This document shows positions 1-11,862 of a stretch of DNA of 64,000 nucleotides, piece by piece. This DNA is from Solirubrobacter taibaiensis (GTDB lineage Bacteria > Actinomycetota > Thermoleophilia > Solirubrobacterales > Solirubrobacteraceae): assembly GCA_027587225.1 (NCBI GenBank), contig JAPDDQ010000006.1, forward strand, positions 140,733-204,732, read 5' to 3'. The position numbers were made by a program, and so were the translations under genes. Numbering within the stretch: position 1 is the stretch's first letter; each line of letters opens with the position of its first letter. The notes under the pieces are model-generated. The model did not search any database, was not told where the DNA came from, and saw only the letters and a program-made list of their open reading frames with translations.

Positions 1-80
1 TCCTGATCCTGGCCGACGGGGCGGAGCTCCCGATCGCCCGTCGCGAGGTGGCCGAGCTGCGGCGGCGGCTCCGTTCATGA
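1..80 (+). CDS. C-terminus of a LytTR-type response regulator (partial)
   Basis: The first 80 bases read in frame (codons from base 3) as LILADGAELPIARREVAELR and a few more residues before TGA at 78-80. This matches the end of LytTR DNA-binding domains, where a 'dG.elpisRr.v.elr' segment closes the fold. The rest of the gene lies outside the window. Its stop overlaps the ATG of the next gene, so it is probably co-transcribed with the small membrane protein and symporter that follow. LytS/LytTR systems often control uptake of small organic acids, so it may regulate those genes; that role is inferred from position only. Confidence 0.7.
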   Translation, partial: LILADGAELPIARREVAELRRRLRS

Positions 81-388
81 GTCGTCTTCCTTCCGAGGAC
101 CTCAGTGAAGCCACCGCGCACGCCGCGGTCTACCTGCGACGCCTGCGGCGAGAGCAGCTGCGGCTCGCCCTGCTCAGCCTCGTCGCGTTCGGCGGCGCGA
201 TCGGCGCGCTCCCGCTGATCCTCTACCTCCTGCCGGGCCTGCACGACGCGCAGTTCCTCGGGGTCCCGCTCCCGATCTGGCTCGTCGTCGTGCCGCCCTT
301 CCCGCTCTTCTTCTTCATCGGCCTGCTCGAGCAGCGCCGCGCCGACGGCCTCGACGAAGCCTTCCGCGACCTCGTCGAGGACCCTTGA
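77..388 (+). CDS. small two-TM partner subunit of a sodium:solute symporter
   Basis: This 103-residue protein has two hydrophobic segments, at about residues 30-52 and 66-88, with charged ends. It overlaps the following symporter by four bases (TTGA). Small two-TM proteins of the DUF485 or DUF4212 kind are commonly encoded directly upstream of SSS transporters and are thought to form or stabilise the transport complex. The GVPLPIW motif before the second segment resembles DUF4212, but family assignment is uncertain. The ATG overlaps the stop of the LytTR gene, indicating translational coupling. Confidence 0.7.
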   Translation: MSRLPSEDLSEATAHAAVYLRRLRREQLRLALLSLVAFGGAIGALPLILYLLPGLHDAQFLGVPLPIWLVVVPPFPLFFFIGLLEQRRADGLDEAFRDLVEDP

Positions 389-2025
389 CGCTGAGCATCA
401 TCGCCGTGGTCGCGGTGACGAGCGCCGCGCTCGGCATCGGCACCTACGGCGTCAAGTTCGCGCGCACCACGTCCGACCTGTTCGTGGCTTCCCGGGCCGT
501 CTCGCCGTGGTGGAACGCGGCGGCGATCTCCGGCGAGTACCTGAGCGCCGCGAGCTTCCTGGGCGTCTCCGGGCTGATGCTGAAGTTCGGCGCCTCCGCC
601 CTCTGGCTCCCGGTCGGCTTCACCGCCGGCTACCTCACGCTGCTGCTGTTCGTGGCCGCCCCGCTGCGGCGCTTCGGCTCGTACACGATCCCGGATTTCG
701 CCGAGGCTCGGCTCCCCGCGCCGTACATGCGGCTGCTCGCGGCGGGGATCGTGCTGCTGATCAGCGGCTGTTACCTCGTGCCCCAGCTCAAGGGCGCGGG
801 GGTGACGCTGCGCGCGATCACCGACGCGCCGTACTGGGTCGGCGTCGTCATCGTGTCGCTGATCGTCGCGCTCAACGTGAGCCTGGGCGGCATGCGCGGC
901 GTGACGTACGTGCAGGCCTTCCAGTACTGGGTGAAGGTCTTCGCGATCGCGCTCCCGGCGCTCCTGCTGCTCATCTACCTGGGCGGGTTGCCGGCGCGGG
1001 CCGCCCTGTTCGGCGAAGAGCTCCCGACCACCGGCCCGAACGGCATGGTCGTCGAGCTCGACAAGCCCACCACGCTCACGTTCCCGGACACGGGCGAGAC
1101 CAGAACGGTCCCCGCGGGCGAGTTGCGCATCCCACCGAACACGTCCATCCCGGTTGCCGACGGCATCAGCGCGCAGACCGGCGACGAGTGGTCGCGCCCC
1201 GTCTCGGAGTCGGGCCGCGGGTCGCCGATCCTGATCTACAGCCTGCTGCTCGCCACGTTTCTCGGGACGATGGGCCTGCCCCACATCCTCGTCCGCTTCT
1301 ACACCAACCCGGACGGCTCCGCGGCGCGCAGAACCACCGTGCGAGTGCTCGGCCTGCTCGGCGTCTTCTACCTGTTCCCCGCCGTCTACGGCCTGCTCGG
1401 CCGCGCCTTCACGCCCGAGCTCTACGTCACCGGCGACACGGACAGCGTCGTCCTGAGAGTTCCAGCCGCCGCGTGGCCGGGACCGATGGGCGACATCCTC
1501 GCCGCGATCGTCGCCGCGGGCGCGTTCGCGGCGTTCATGAGCACCGCGTCCGGGTTGCTGGTGAGCATCGCCGGCACGGTCTCCCACGACGTCCTGCCCG
1601 GCCGCGCGCGCGGGCGCCGGATGCGGTTCCGGATCGTCAGCGCCGTCGGCATGCTCCCGCCCGCGCTGCTCGCCCTCGCCACACCGAACGTGGACATCAG
1701 CGTGCTCGTCGGCTGGGCCTTCGCGCTCGCCGCCTCCACCTTCTGCCCGCTGCTGCTGCTCGGCGTCTGGTGGCCGCGCCTGACCGCCCCAGCCGCCGCG
1801 GCCGGCATGCTCGCCGGTGCCATCGTGGCCACCGGGATGATCACCGCGGGACTGCTCGGGAGCGTGTCGGAGGATACGGCCGCGGGCGCGATTCTCACCC
1901 AGCCCGCGGCCGTCTCCGTGCCGATCGCGTTCGCAACGATGATCTTGATCTCGTTGCGCCAGGCACCCCGGAACGTGAGCGCGGTGATGGCCGCGCTGCA
2001 CGTACCGGAGCCGGTGTCCCCCTGA
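385..2025 (+). CDS. sodium:solute symporter family transporter
   Basis: A 546-residue polytopic membrane protein of the SSS family. The segment AISGEYLSAASFLGVSGL near residue 50 is the conserved first-half signature shared with ActP-type acetate permeases, and GTMGLPHILVRFY near residue 293 is the matching mid-protein motif. A soluble loop of about 75 residues (roughly 205-280) sits between membrane segments. The TTG start overlaps the preceding stop. The substrate is probably a monocarboxylate such as acetate, lactate or pyruvate, taken up with sodium or protons; this follows from family and neighbours, not from a substrate-specific residue. Confidence 0.88.
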   Translation: MTLSIIAVVAVTSAALGIGTYGVKFARTTSDLFVASRAVSPWWNAAAISGEYLSAASFLGVSGLMLKFGASALWLPVGFTAGYLTLLLFVAAPLRRFGSYTIPDFAEARLPAPYMRLLAAGIVLLISGCYLVPQLKGAGVTLRAITDAPYWVGVVIVSLIVALNVSLGGMRGVTYVQAFQYWVKVFAIALPALLLLIYLGGLPARAALFGEELPTTGPNGMVVELDKPTTLTFPDTGETRTVPAGELRIPPNTSIPVADGISAQTGDEWSRPVSESGRGSPILIYSLLLATFLGTMGLPHILVRFYTNPDGSAARRTTVRVLGLLGVFYLFPAVYGLLGRAFTPELYVTGDTDSVVLRVPAAAWPGPMGDILAAIVAAGAFAAFMSTASGLLVSIAGTVSHDVLPGRARGRRMRFRIVSAVGMLPPALLALATPNVDISVLVGWAFALAASTFCPLLLLGVWWPRLTAPAAAAGMLAGAIVATGMITAGLLGSVSEDTAAGAILTQPAAVSVPIAFATMILISLRQAPRNVSAVMAALHVPEPVSP

Positions 2026-2037
2026 CCCTACGCCTGG

Positions 2038-3636
2038 TTAGGCGACCTTCTCCAGGGCTCGCTCGGAGCCCAGGCCTGTCTCCGCCCGCACGAACAGCTC
2101 GTCGTAGCTGCTGTGCTCGGATGGCGTGCTGCTGCTGAGCAGCGTGCCGACGATGCAACCGAGGAACCCGAGCGGGATCGAGACGATGCCCGGGTTGTTG
2201 AGCGTCCAGCCGATCGGCGAGCCGGTGACGGTGTCGGCGCCGGGCCACACCTTCGGGCTCACGATCACGAGGAAGATGGCGCTCACGACACCCGTCACGA
2301 CACCGGTGATCGCGCCTGTCGTGTTGAAGCGCCGCCAGCTCAGCGCGAGCAGCAGCGCCGGGAAGTTCGCGCTCGCCGCCACCGCGAACGCGAGGCCGAC
2401 CATGAACGAGACGTTCAGACCCGAGCCGCCGATGATGGCGATGACGATCGCGATCACGCCGATCGCGAACGCCGCGATCCGCGCCACGAGCACCTCTTCG
2501 TGCTCGGAGTCCTGGCCCTTGCGGACGATCGAGGACCAGATGTCGTGGCTGAAGGCCGCCGACGCGCTGAGCACGAGGCCCGCGACCACGGCGAGGATCG
2601 TCGCGAACGCGACGCCCGCGATGAACGCCAGGAACAGGTCGCCGCCGAACGTGCCTTCGCCGCCGCCGAGGAACGCGGCCAGCGTCGGCGCCGCGAGGTT
2701 GCCGCCGGTGCCCGCGGCCTCCACGCCCCCTTCACCCAGGAAGGCGCGCGCGCCGAAGCCGATGAATGTCGTCAGCAGATAGAAGAAGCCGATGATGAAC
2801 ATCGCCCAGACCACGGACGAGCGCGCGGCCTTGGCGTTGGGCACGGTGAAGAAGCGCATCAGGATGTGCGGCAGACCGGCTGTGCCGAGCACGAGCGCCA
2901 AGCCCAGCGACACGGTGTCCAGCGGCTTCGGCAGGTAGGTGCCGGGCGCCAGCGAGAACGTGGACTCCGGCCCCTTGTTCGCGTCCGCGCGGTTGAAGAG
3001 CTCGACCGGGTTGAAGCCGACCTTGGCCAGCACGAACACCGACATCGTGAAGATGCCGGCCATCAGCAGCACGGCCTTGACGATCTGCACCCACGTGGTG
3101 GCGACCATGCCGCCGAAGATCACGTAACACAACATGAAGACGCCGGTGACGAGCACCGCGAGCGAGAAGTTGATGCCGACCAGCTTCTCGATCAGCACGC
3201 CCGCGCCGACCATCTGCGCGATCAGGTAGAAGGTCACGACGGCGAACGTGCCGAGCGCGGCGGCCGCTCGGGCCGGCGTCTCGTTCAGGCGGAACGACAG
3301 CACGTCGGCGATCGTGTACTTGCCGGCGTTGCGCATCCGCTCGGCCAGCAGGAACATGACCGTGAGGAAGGCGACGAGGAAGCCGATCGAGTACAGGAAG
3401 CCGTCGAAGCCGTACAGGAAGATCAGGCCGGCGATGCCGAGGAACGAAGCCGCGGACAGGTAGTCGCCGGAGATGGCGAGGCCGTTCTGGCGGCCGGTGA
3501 TCTGGCGGCCCGCGGCGTAGAAGCCGACCGCGCTCGACGCCTTCTTGGACGCCCAGAACGTGATCCCGAGGGTGACGGCGAGGATGATCGCCGCCATCAC
3601 CAGCGCTTCGACGTTGATTTCCGCGAAGAGGACCAT
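2038..3636 (-). CDS. actP: ActP/MctC-like cation:acetate (monocarboxylate) symporter
   Basis: A 532-residue SSS protein with about 13 membrane segments. It carries LAISGDYLSAASFLGIAG near residue 52 and GTAGLPHILMRFFTVP near residue 248, both typical of the acetate permease branch. It overlaps the DUF485 gene upstream by one base, the classic yjcH-actP order. It converges with the other symporter, 12 bases apart, giving two related transporters tail to tail. With acetyl-CoA synthetase at 9-11 kb it implies acetate or propionate scavenging. Exact substrate is not shown by sequence. Confidence 0.9.
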   Translation of the reverse strand: MVLFAEINVEALVMAAIILAVTLGITFWASKKASSAVGFYAAGRQITGRQNGLAISGDYLSAASFLGIAGLIFLYGFDGFLYSIGFLVAFLTVMFLLAERMRNAGKYTIADVLSFRLNETPARAAAALGTFAVVTFYLIAQMVGAGVLIEKLVGINFSLAVLVTGVFMLCYVIFGGMVATTWVQIVKAVLLMAGIFTMSVFVLAKVGFNPVELFNRADANKGPESTFSLAPGTYLPKPLDTVSLGLALVLGTAGLPHILMRFFTVPNAKAARSSVVWAMFIIGFFYLLTTFIGFGARAFLGEGGVEAAGTGGNLAAPTLAAFLGGGEGTFGGDLFLAFIAGVAFATILAVVAGLVLSASAAFSHDIWSSIVRKGQDSEHEEVLVARIAAFAIGVIAIVIAIIGGSGLNVSFMVGLAFAVAASANFPALLLALSWRRFNTTGAITGVVTGVVSAIFLVIVSPKVWPGADTVTGSPIGWTLNNPGIVSIPLGFLGCIVGTLLSSSTPSEHSSYDELFVRAETGLGSERALEKVA

Positions 3637-3989
3637 CAGGCCTTGACCTCTTCCTCGTCCTTGCGAACGAACCGGACGTCGCCGCCCTCCGCCTCGGCGG
3701 CCGCGGCGACCACCGCGTCAGCGAGCGGGTCGAACTCGTTCTCGGACTTGCGCAGGTACCAGATGCCCAGCACGAACACCATCAGGAACTGCGTGAGCGC
3801 ATAGCAGTAGCCCACGGTCAGCCCTTGGTAGACCGACTCGCCCATGAAGTCGGGCGCGTAGCCGGCCACGATGATGAAGGCCATGTAGTACACGAGGAAG
3901 AAGATCGTCGCCGGTACGACGAAGCTCCTCCGGCGCTTCACGAGCTCCCGGAACTCGTCCGAGCGCTCGATGCGTTCCCAGTCCGTCAT
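3636..3989 (-). CDS. yjcH: DUF485 membrane protein (YjcH-like), symporter partner
   Basis: This 117-residue protein has two membrane segments (about residues 27-48 and 62-82) and the DUF485 pattern of a charged N-terminus followed by RRSFVVPATIFFLVYY. DUF485 proteins are encoded immediately before ActP-type symporters in many bacteria, as here, where the two genes overlap by one base. A strong ribosome site (AAGGAGG) lies about ten bases before the ATG. The acidic and basic C-terminal tail (about residues 92-117) is cytoplasmic and unusually long. Probable accessory subunit of the symporter. Confidence 0.88.
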   Translation of the reverse strand: MTDWERIERSDEFRELVKRRRSFVVPATIFFLVYYMAFIIVAGYAPDFMGESVYQGLTVGYCYALTQFLMVFVLGIWYLRKSENEFDPLADAVVAAAAEAEGGDVRFVRKDEEEVKA

Positions 3990-4099
3990 CGCGTCTCTCT
4001 CCTCCTTGCAGCGATTTGAGAGGACCCTTGCGCACGGATCCTTGTGCGCAAACGCTCAATCGACGGACGGCGGTTGTGGCGCGACGAACGGTTGCGCCC

Positions 4100-4540
4100 C
4101 TACGACGGACGGCTCGCGTCCGGAAGCTGCGGCGGGCACGTTCCGCCGGCCTCGATCACGCGTTCGAAGTGCCAGATCTCGTTGGCGTAGATCTGGCACA
4201 AGCCGTAGCGGGCGCCGTGCTGCGCGAGCCAGTAGGCGGCGTCGGTCGGGCCGATGTCGACGGCCTTGCCGGTGACGTGGGTCGATCGGTCCGGCGTGTT
4301 GACGTACTGACGGGCCACGCGCTCGGAGCCGTAGGTCTTGATCCCCTCGTCGAGCAGTTGCTGCTGGTACTCGCGGGTGCGTACCCCGCTCGTGATCTCG
4401 AGCGTGATGCCGTCGAGCGCCGCGTCCGCGGTGGCCTCGTCGACCGCGCGCTGCAACGCGGGATCGAGCGTGGTGGCGTCGCCGGCTCCGAGGAACGGGG
4501 CGACACAGGCGACGATCAGGATCAGGCACAGATACCTCAT
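4100..4540 (-). CDS. secreted M15-type D,D-carboxypeptidase-like protein
   Basis: The 146-residue protein begins with a signal peptide (MRYLCLILIVACVAPFLG). It holds the M15/VanY zinc-peptidase pattern: STHVTGKAVDIG supplies the first zinc His and Asp, and NEIWHFE near residue 120 gives the catalytic Glu and last zinc His. It probably trims D-Ala from peptidoglycan stem peptides outside the membrane. It is short, keeping only the catalytic core. An in-frame TTG twelve bases upstream could also start it, but ATG at 4540 leads straight into the signal peptide. It is divergent from the two-component system at 4628. Confidence 0.82.
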   Translation of the reverse strand: MRYLCLILIVACVAPFLGAGDATTLDPALQRAVDEATADAALDGITLEITSGVRTREYQQQLLDEGIKTYGSERVARQYVNTPDRSTHVTGKAVDIGPTDAAYWLAQHGARYGLCQIYANEIWHFERVIEAGGTCPPQLPDASRPS

Positions 4541-4627
4541 GCCGTCAGCCAAGCGTGGTGGCCGTTACGCCCGCGTCTGCGGATTCGCAGACGTTTTCGC
4601 AACATCGCCGCGCCTACCCTGCGAGGG

Positions 4628-5290
4628 ATGCGGGTGCTGATCGCCGAGGACGAGCTCTACCTCGCGGAGGCGCTGCAGACCGGCCTCCGCCGCGAGGCGA
4701 TCGCGGCCGACATCGCGCTCGACGGCGACGCGGCGCTGGAGCGGCTTGCCGTCAACGCCTACGACGTGCTCGTGCTCGACCGCGACCTGCCGGGCACGCA
4801 CGGAGACGACGTGGCGGCGGCCGTCGCCCGCGAGCACCCCGAGGTCCGGATCCTCATGCTCACCGCCGCCGCGCGGCTCAAGGACAAGCTCGACGGGTTC
4901 GCGCTCGGGGCGGACGACTACCTGGCCAAGCCGTTCGCGTTCGCCGAGCTCCTCGTGCGGCTGCGCGCGCTGGCCCGGCGCCCGCCGGCGTCCGCGCCGC
5001 CCGTCCTCGAGTTCGCGGGCCTGCGGCTGGACCCGTTCCGGCGCGAGGTGTACCGCGACGGCCGCTACGTGAAGCTCACGCGCAAGCAGTTCGCGGTGCT
5101 GGAGCTGCTGCTGCGGGCGAACGGCGGCGTGGTGAGCGCCGAGACGATGCTCGAGAAGGCGTGGGACGAGCACGCCGACCCGCTCACGAGCGCACCGCGC
5201 GTGACCATGTCGACGCTGCGCAAGGCGCTCGGCGAGCCCGACCTGATCGTCACGGTGCCGGGCGCGGGCTACCGGCTCGCCGCTGCATGA
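4628..5290 (+). CDS. OmpR-family response regulator
   Basis: A 220-residue two-domain regulator. The receiver has the acidic pair E7-D8, the phosphoacceptor Asp51 in VLVLDRDLPG, and the conserved Lys in YLAKPF near residue 100. A winged-helix DNA-binding domain follows (about residues 125-218), ending GAGYRL as usual in this family. The ATG follows a GAGGG ribosome site. It overlaps the kinase gene by four bases (ATGA), so the two are translated together. Targets are unknown; the divergent M15 peptidase suggests a possible envelope role. Confidence 0.92.
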   Translation: MRVLIAEDELYLAEALQTGLRREAIAADIALDGDAALERLAVNAYDVLVLDRDLPGTHGDDVAAAVAREHPEVRILMLTAAARLKDKLDGFALGADDYLAKPFAFAELLVRLRALARRPPASAPPVLEFAGLRLDPFRREVYRDGRYVKLTRKQFAVLELLLRANGGVVSAETMLEKAWDEHADPLTSAPRVTMSTLRKALGEPDLIVTVPGAGYRLAAA

Positions 5291-6273
5291 GCGCGCGGCT
5301 GCGGCTGACGCTCAGCTACGCCGCGTTCCTCGTCGCCGCGGGTTTGATGGTCGCGGTCGGCGTGTGGATCATCGTCCGCACCTACCCGAACTATCCGCTC
5401 ACCGCGGCCAACCCGCGCGACCAGTCGGCGGTGCCCACGCGGGCTGAGGTGCTGGACACGGTGGTGAAGGCGTCGGCGGTCGTGCTGACGGCGCTGGCGG
5501 CCATCGGACTCGGCGGCGGGTGGCTGCTCGCGGGCTGGATCCTGCGGCCGCTCGACGACATCAACGAGGCGGCCCGCCTCGCCGCCTCCGGCCGCCTGGA
5601 CCACCGCATCCGGCTGAGCGGCCGCAGCGACGAGTTCAAGGCACTCGCGGACAACTTCGACCACATGCTCGAGCGCCTCGACGACGCGTTCACCAGCCAG
5701 GAGCGGTTCGCGGCCAACGCGTCGCATGAGCTGCGCACCCCGCTCACGGTGACCGCGACGATGCTCGACGTCGCCCGCGCCGAGCAGGACTCGGAGCTGC
5801 TGCGCCGCCTGCAGGTCACGAACGCCCGCGCGATCGGGCTGACCGAGGCGCTGCTGCGGCTCGCCGACGCGAACGCGGTGAGCGCCGCGTTCGAGCCGGT
5901 CGACCTCGCCCAGATCGTGCGTGACGCCGGTGTGGACGGCGAGCTCGCCCCCACGATCGTGCACGGGGATCCGGACCTGCTCGCGCAGCTGGTCGAGAAC
6001 CTCATCCGCAACGCCGCCCAGCACGGCACCGGCGAGACCCGCGTCAGCACGTCGTCAGCGACGCTCCGGGTCGAGAACGCGGGCCCGGAGATCCCGCACC
6101 CGGAGCGGCTGGTGGAGCCGTTCCTCCGCGGGAACGCGCGGACCGGGTCCGGACACGGGCTGGGTCTCGCGCTCGTCGCGCGCATCACCGAAGTGCACGG
6201 CGGGACGCTCACCCTGGACCCGTGCGAAGGCGGCGGCCTGATCGTCACGGTGGTGTTCCCCGCCGAGCGGTGA
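5287..6273 (+). CDS. sensor histidine kinase
   Basis: A 328-residue membrane kinase with two TM segments (about residues 10-34 and 62-84) around a short extracellular loop of about 27 residues. A HAMP domain (about 85-137) leads to the H-box FAANASHELRTPL with phosphorylated His147. The ATPase part shows the N-box LIRNAAQH and the G-box GSGHGLGLALV. The short sensor loop suggests it senses the membrane or a small ligand. It is the partner of the response regulator, whose stop overlaps its start. Confidence 0.92.
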   Translation: MSARLRLTLSYAAFLVAAGLMVAVGVWIIVRTYPNYPLTAANPRDQSAVPTRAEVLDTVVKASAVVLTALAAIGLGGGWLLAGWILRPLDDINEAARLAASGRLDHRIRLSGRSDEFKALADNFDHMLERLDDAFTSQERFAANASHELRTPLTVTATMLDVARAEQDSELLRRLQVTNARAIGLTEALLRLADANAVSAAFEPVDLAQIVRDAGVDGELAPTIVHGDPDLLAQLVENLIRNAAQHGTGETRVSTSSATLRVENAGPEIPHPERLVEPFLRGNARTGSGHGLGLALVARITEVHGGTLTLDPCEGGGLIVTVVFPAER

Positions 6274-6358
6274 GGTTCGCCCACCGGTCAATAACTAGGG
6301 TGCCCGTCTAGGGGTCGCCCGCTTGTCCCGGGGGCCGGGACCCGAGAGCGTCCGGACC

Positions 6359-8985
6359 GTGACCACACGGCCCCTCAAGATCTTCCTGCGCTCGGTACCA
6401 CTGCTCGCCGTTCTCCTGGCGCTCGCGGCACCGCCGATCGCGGTGGCGGGGCCGCAAGGCTTGCAGTGGTCGACGCCCCGCCAGATCGACGGAGCGCCGC
6501 CGTACGTGCTGCGCGCCGTCTCGTGCCCCTCCGGCTCGTTCTGCGCCGCGACGGATGACGCGGGCCGCGTGCTCACGTCCACGAACCCGGCCGGGGCGTG
6601 GAACAGCACGATGGTCGCAAGCGGCAAGCGGCTCAACGACATCGACTGCCCGACGGCCGGCTTGTGCGTCGCCGTCGACGATGAGGCCCACGTCTTGACG
6701 TCGACGAATCCCGGCGGCGGGGCGGCGACCTGGAAGCGCTCCGGGGTCGACACGCTCTACGAGCTCGTCGCCGTGTCGTGTCCGTCCACCGGCTTCTGCG
6801 TCGCCATCGGCGCGGCGGGGCACGTGTTCACCGCCACGAACCCGAACGGGGGTACGCCCGCGTGGACGCGGACGTACCTGGGCGCCTCCGACCTACGGTC
6901 GATCTCGTGCGCCTCGGCGAACCTGTGCGTCATCGGCGAACGCAACGGCGGCGTCAGGGTCTCCACCAACCCCCTCAGCGGTACGCCCACATGGACTCGC
7001 GCCCAGCTCGACACCCGCGTGGAAGTGGGCCTGTACGGCGCCGTCAACGACCTCGCGTGCCCGACGGACACGTTCTGCGTGGCCACGGACTCGAGCCGGC
7101 GGATCCATACCACGACGAATCCCACGGGTGGCGCCGCCGCGTGGAAGCCGACGCGCCTGACCGACGGCTCCCTGTTCCCCGACGCCATCTCGTGTCCGAC
7201 CAGCGCGTTCTGTGCGGGCACGGACGGCGACCGTTCGTTCTCCTCCTCCACGCCGGGCGGCAACGCCGCGGACTGGGCGATCCGCGCGGCCTCGACGTCC
7301 TACCTGACGGACATCGATTGCATCTCTCCGTCGCTGTGCGTCTCGGTCACCGGGCGCGGGGAGGTGCTGCTCGGCACGCCGGCCGGGCCCGCGACGCTCA
7401 CCGTCCACACGGCGGGAAGCGGCACCGTGACCAGCTCAGCGGCGGGGATCGACTGCGGCGCCGCGTGCAGCACCACGGTCGCCGACGGCACCACGGTGAC
7501 GCTCACGGCCACCGCCGCGCCGGGGTCACGCTTCGTGGGCTGGAGCGGGGCGTGTGCGGGCACCGCCAGCACCTGCCAGGTCGACGTGGGCGGCGCCATG
7601 GACGTGACGGCGACGTTCGTCGGCTCCGCGTCCCTGACCGTGTCGAAGACCGGCACCGGCACCGTGACGAGCACGCCGGCCGGCATCGACTGCGGCGAGA
7701 CCTGCACCGTCACGCAGGACCAGGGAACAAAAGTCACGCTGACCGCGACCGCGGCTGAGGGGTTCGTCTTCGCCGGCTGGTCGGGCGCCTGCACCGGCGC
7801 GGGCACCTGCGAGGTCACCCTGTCCGAGCCGAAGACCGTCACCGCGAGCTTCACCCGCATCCTTGGCGCCTTTCCCTTCCTCGTCGACGTGTCGGGACGG
7901 GGCAGGGTCACGTCGCCGCAAGGCGTCGACTGCGGCGCCTTCGCGCTGTGCGAGTGGCGCGTCATCGAGGGCGTCACGCACACGCTGACCGCGACGCCGG
8001 AGGCGGGGGCACGCTTCACGGGCTGGTCGGGCGAGGGCTGCCTGGGCACCGGCGTGTGCACGATCACGGTCAACGAGGTCACGTTCGTGTCGGCGCGGTT
8101 CATCGACCTCTGGACGCTCACGGTGGCGAAGTCCGGGTCGGGCACCGGCTCCGTCGCCGCCGACGTCGGTGCCATCGACTGCGGGAACACCTGCACGGCC
8201 GTCTACGACAACGGAACGCAGGTGACGCTGACCGCGACCCCGGCAGCCGACTCGGCGTTCGTGGGCTGGGAAGGCAAAGAGTGCCTGCACCTCGGCCCGT
8301 GCACGATCACCGTCGTCGCCGACCGCAAGCCCACCGCGATCTTCGTCACCAAACCCACGCTCTCGGTGACCAAGAACGGCACCGGAACGGGCACGGTCAC
8401 GAGCGCCGGGGCCGGCATCGAGTGCGGTGCGACCTGCACGTCCGAGATCCACCCTGGCGCCACCGTCACGCTGACGGCAGCCCCGGCGGTCGGCTCGACG
8501 TTCACGGGCTGGTCGGGCGGCGGCTGCTCCGGCACGCAGCCGTGCCAGGTCAAGGTCGACGCTTCCAAGTCCGTTACCGCGACGTTCACCGTCAACCCGC
8601 AGCCCACCGCCACGGCTACGCCCACACCCACGCCGACCGCGACGGCCACCGCGACACCGCCGCCGTCGCCGCCCGCGACGCAGCAGCCCACGATCCGGCC
8701 CGGCGCTCAGCCGACGCCCGCCCCGACCGTGACCGCGCCCAACACGCGCCTGCTCAAGAAGACGATCAAGGCGGCCAAGCGCACGGCGACGTTCAGGTTC
8801 AGCGCCGTGGGCAAGGCCACGGGCTTCCGCTGCGCGCTGACCGCCCGCGGCAAGAAGGTCGCCTACAAGACCTGCAAGTCGCCGGTGACGTTCAAACAGC
8901 TCAAGCCCGGCAAGTACACGTTCCGGGTGGCGGCCATCGGGGACCCGACGCCCGCCACCACGACGATCACGGTGAAGAAGCGGCG

Positions 8986-8989
<4 letters not shown>
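6359..8989 (+). CDS. large secreted protein: seven propeller-like motifs, five Cys-rich B-repeats, PT linker
   Basis: About 876 residues from GTG at 6359; an in-frame TTG at 6323 would add twelve. A signal peptide ends at APPIAVAG. Then come seven repeats of the form 'aiSCPs..fC.a.d..g.v..stnP' of about 45 residues, suggesting a seven-bladed propeller closed by disulphides. From about residue 345 there are five repeats of the InlB B-repeat type, each with a 'GtGtVts...IDCG..C' start and 'F.GWsG.C.G...C' end. A Pro/Thr linker and a basic beta domain (TRLLKKTIKAAKRTATFRF) close it. Probably a cell-surface or secreted binding protein; function unknown. Confidence 0.82.
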
Positions 8990-10947
<1,958 letters not shown>

Positions 10948-10967
10948 GCGATCTCCTCCTCAGTGTC

Positions 10968-11861
10968 TTACGAACGCTTCTTCCGCTTGGAGCGGCCCGA
11001 GCTCGGCTTGGGCTGCTGCGGTCCTGCCGGCTGCGTCGCCGCGCCCCGTTCCGCCCGGGCCTGCGCGGCCGCGGTCGGCGACGGCCACGGCTCAGCCTTA
11101 CCCGTTCTCCAGGCCGGCAGATCCCCACCGGGCCAACGGCCGAGGAACAGGAAGCCGAGCGCGCCGACCCAGAACACCTGCACGACCGGCAGCGGGACGA
11201 GCACCAGCAGCGCGCCGGCGACGATCCCGATGTAGCCGAGCAGCTTCGTGAGCAGGCCGACCCGCATGGCGTTGAGCGAGATGATCACGAGGCCGACGGC
11301 GAGCAGCAGCGAACCGACGCTGAACATCACCTGGCCGAACTGCTGCAGCCCGGTCGACGTGCGGGTCGCGGACTCCACCGTCCGCGGGCCGTCGAGGAAG
11401 TCGTTGGTGAGCACGGCTACGGAGACCTGGATGATCAGCGTGCCGAGCCCGAGGACCACGCCGCCGATGATCGGGACGTAGATCAGAAAGCGCCGGAACT
11501 CGGCCGAGCGAGCGCGGGTGGCGACGCCGACGAAGCCGGCGGCCCACGCCATGCCGAGGAAGCCGATGAAGGCGCCGATGCCGATCGCGAGCACGAGCCA
11601 CTGCTGGTCGTGCAGGTACTGGAACTCGGCCAGGCGCAGCGACGGAAGGTCGGCGACGGGGCCGGGTTGGAGGCCGCGCTCGAGCGCTTCGAGCCCGCTG
11701 ATGGTCGGGCCACCGGAGCGCAGGCGCTCCATCGCGACGTAGTACACGAGCAGGCCAAGGGCACCGACCAGCGACGCGATCGCGGCACGGGGGCGGTGGC
11801 GCTTCTCCCAGGAGAGCGTCTTTTCAGGATCCAGCGTCGCGGCAGCCACGTCGGCTGACAC
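10968..11861 (-). CDS. multi-pass membrane protein of unknown function
   Basis: A 297-residue protein with about five or six membrane segments (near residues 28-46, 86-108, 127-150, 181-203 and 207-240), a periplasmic-type loop at 47-85, and a Lys/Arg- and Pro-rich cytoplasmic tail ending RSKRKKRS. No recognised enzymatic motif. The GTG start lies one base after the stop of the small gene upstream, suggesting coupled translation. It is followed by acsA after 20 bases on the same strand and may share its transcript. Confidence 0.7.
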   Translation of the reverse strand: MSADVAAATLDPEKTLSWEKRHRPRAAIASLVGALGLLVYYVAMERLRSGGPTISGLEALERGLQPGPVADLPSLRLAEFQYLHDQQWLVLAIGIGAFIGFLGMAWAAGFVGVATRARSAEFRRFLIYVPIIGGVVLGLGTLIIQVSVAVLTNDFLDGPRTVESATRTSTGLQQFGQVMFSVGSLLLAVGLVIISLNAMRVGLLTKLLGYIGIVAGALLVLVPLPVVQVFWVGALGFLFLGRWPGGDLPAWRTGKAEPWPSPTAAAQARAERGAATQPAGPQQPKPSSGRSKRKKRS

Positions 11862-11862
11862 T

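Noticed and set aside
223..2001. 592-codon minus-strand frame antisense to the first symporter
   Set aside because: Arg/Gly/His/Asp-rich shadow of a GC-rich gene; no domain pattern, whereas the plus strand has a full SSS protein.
2113..3804. 563-codon plus-strand frame antisense to actP
   Set aside because: Composition typical of GC-rich antisense frames; the minus strand holds clear ActP motifs.
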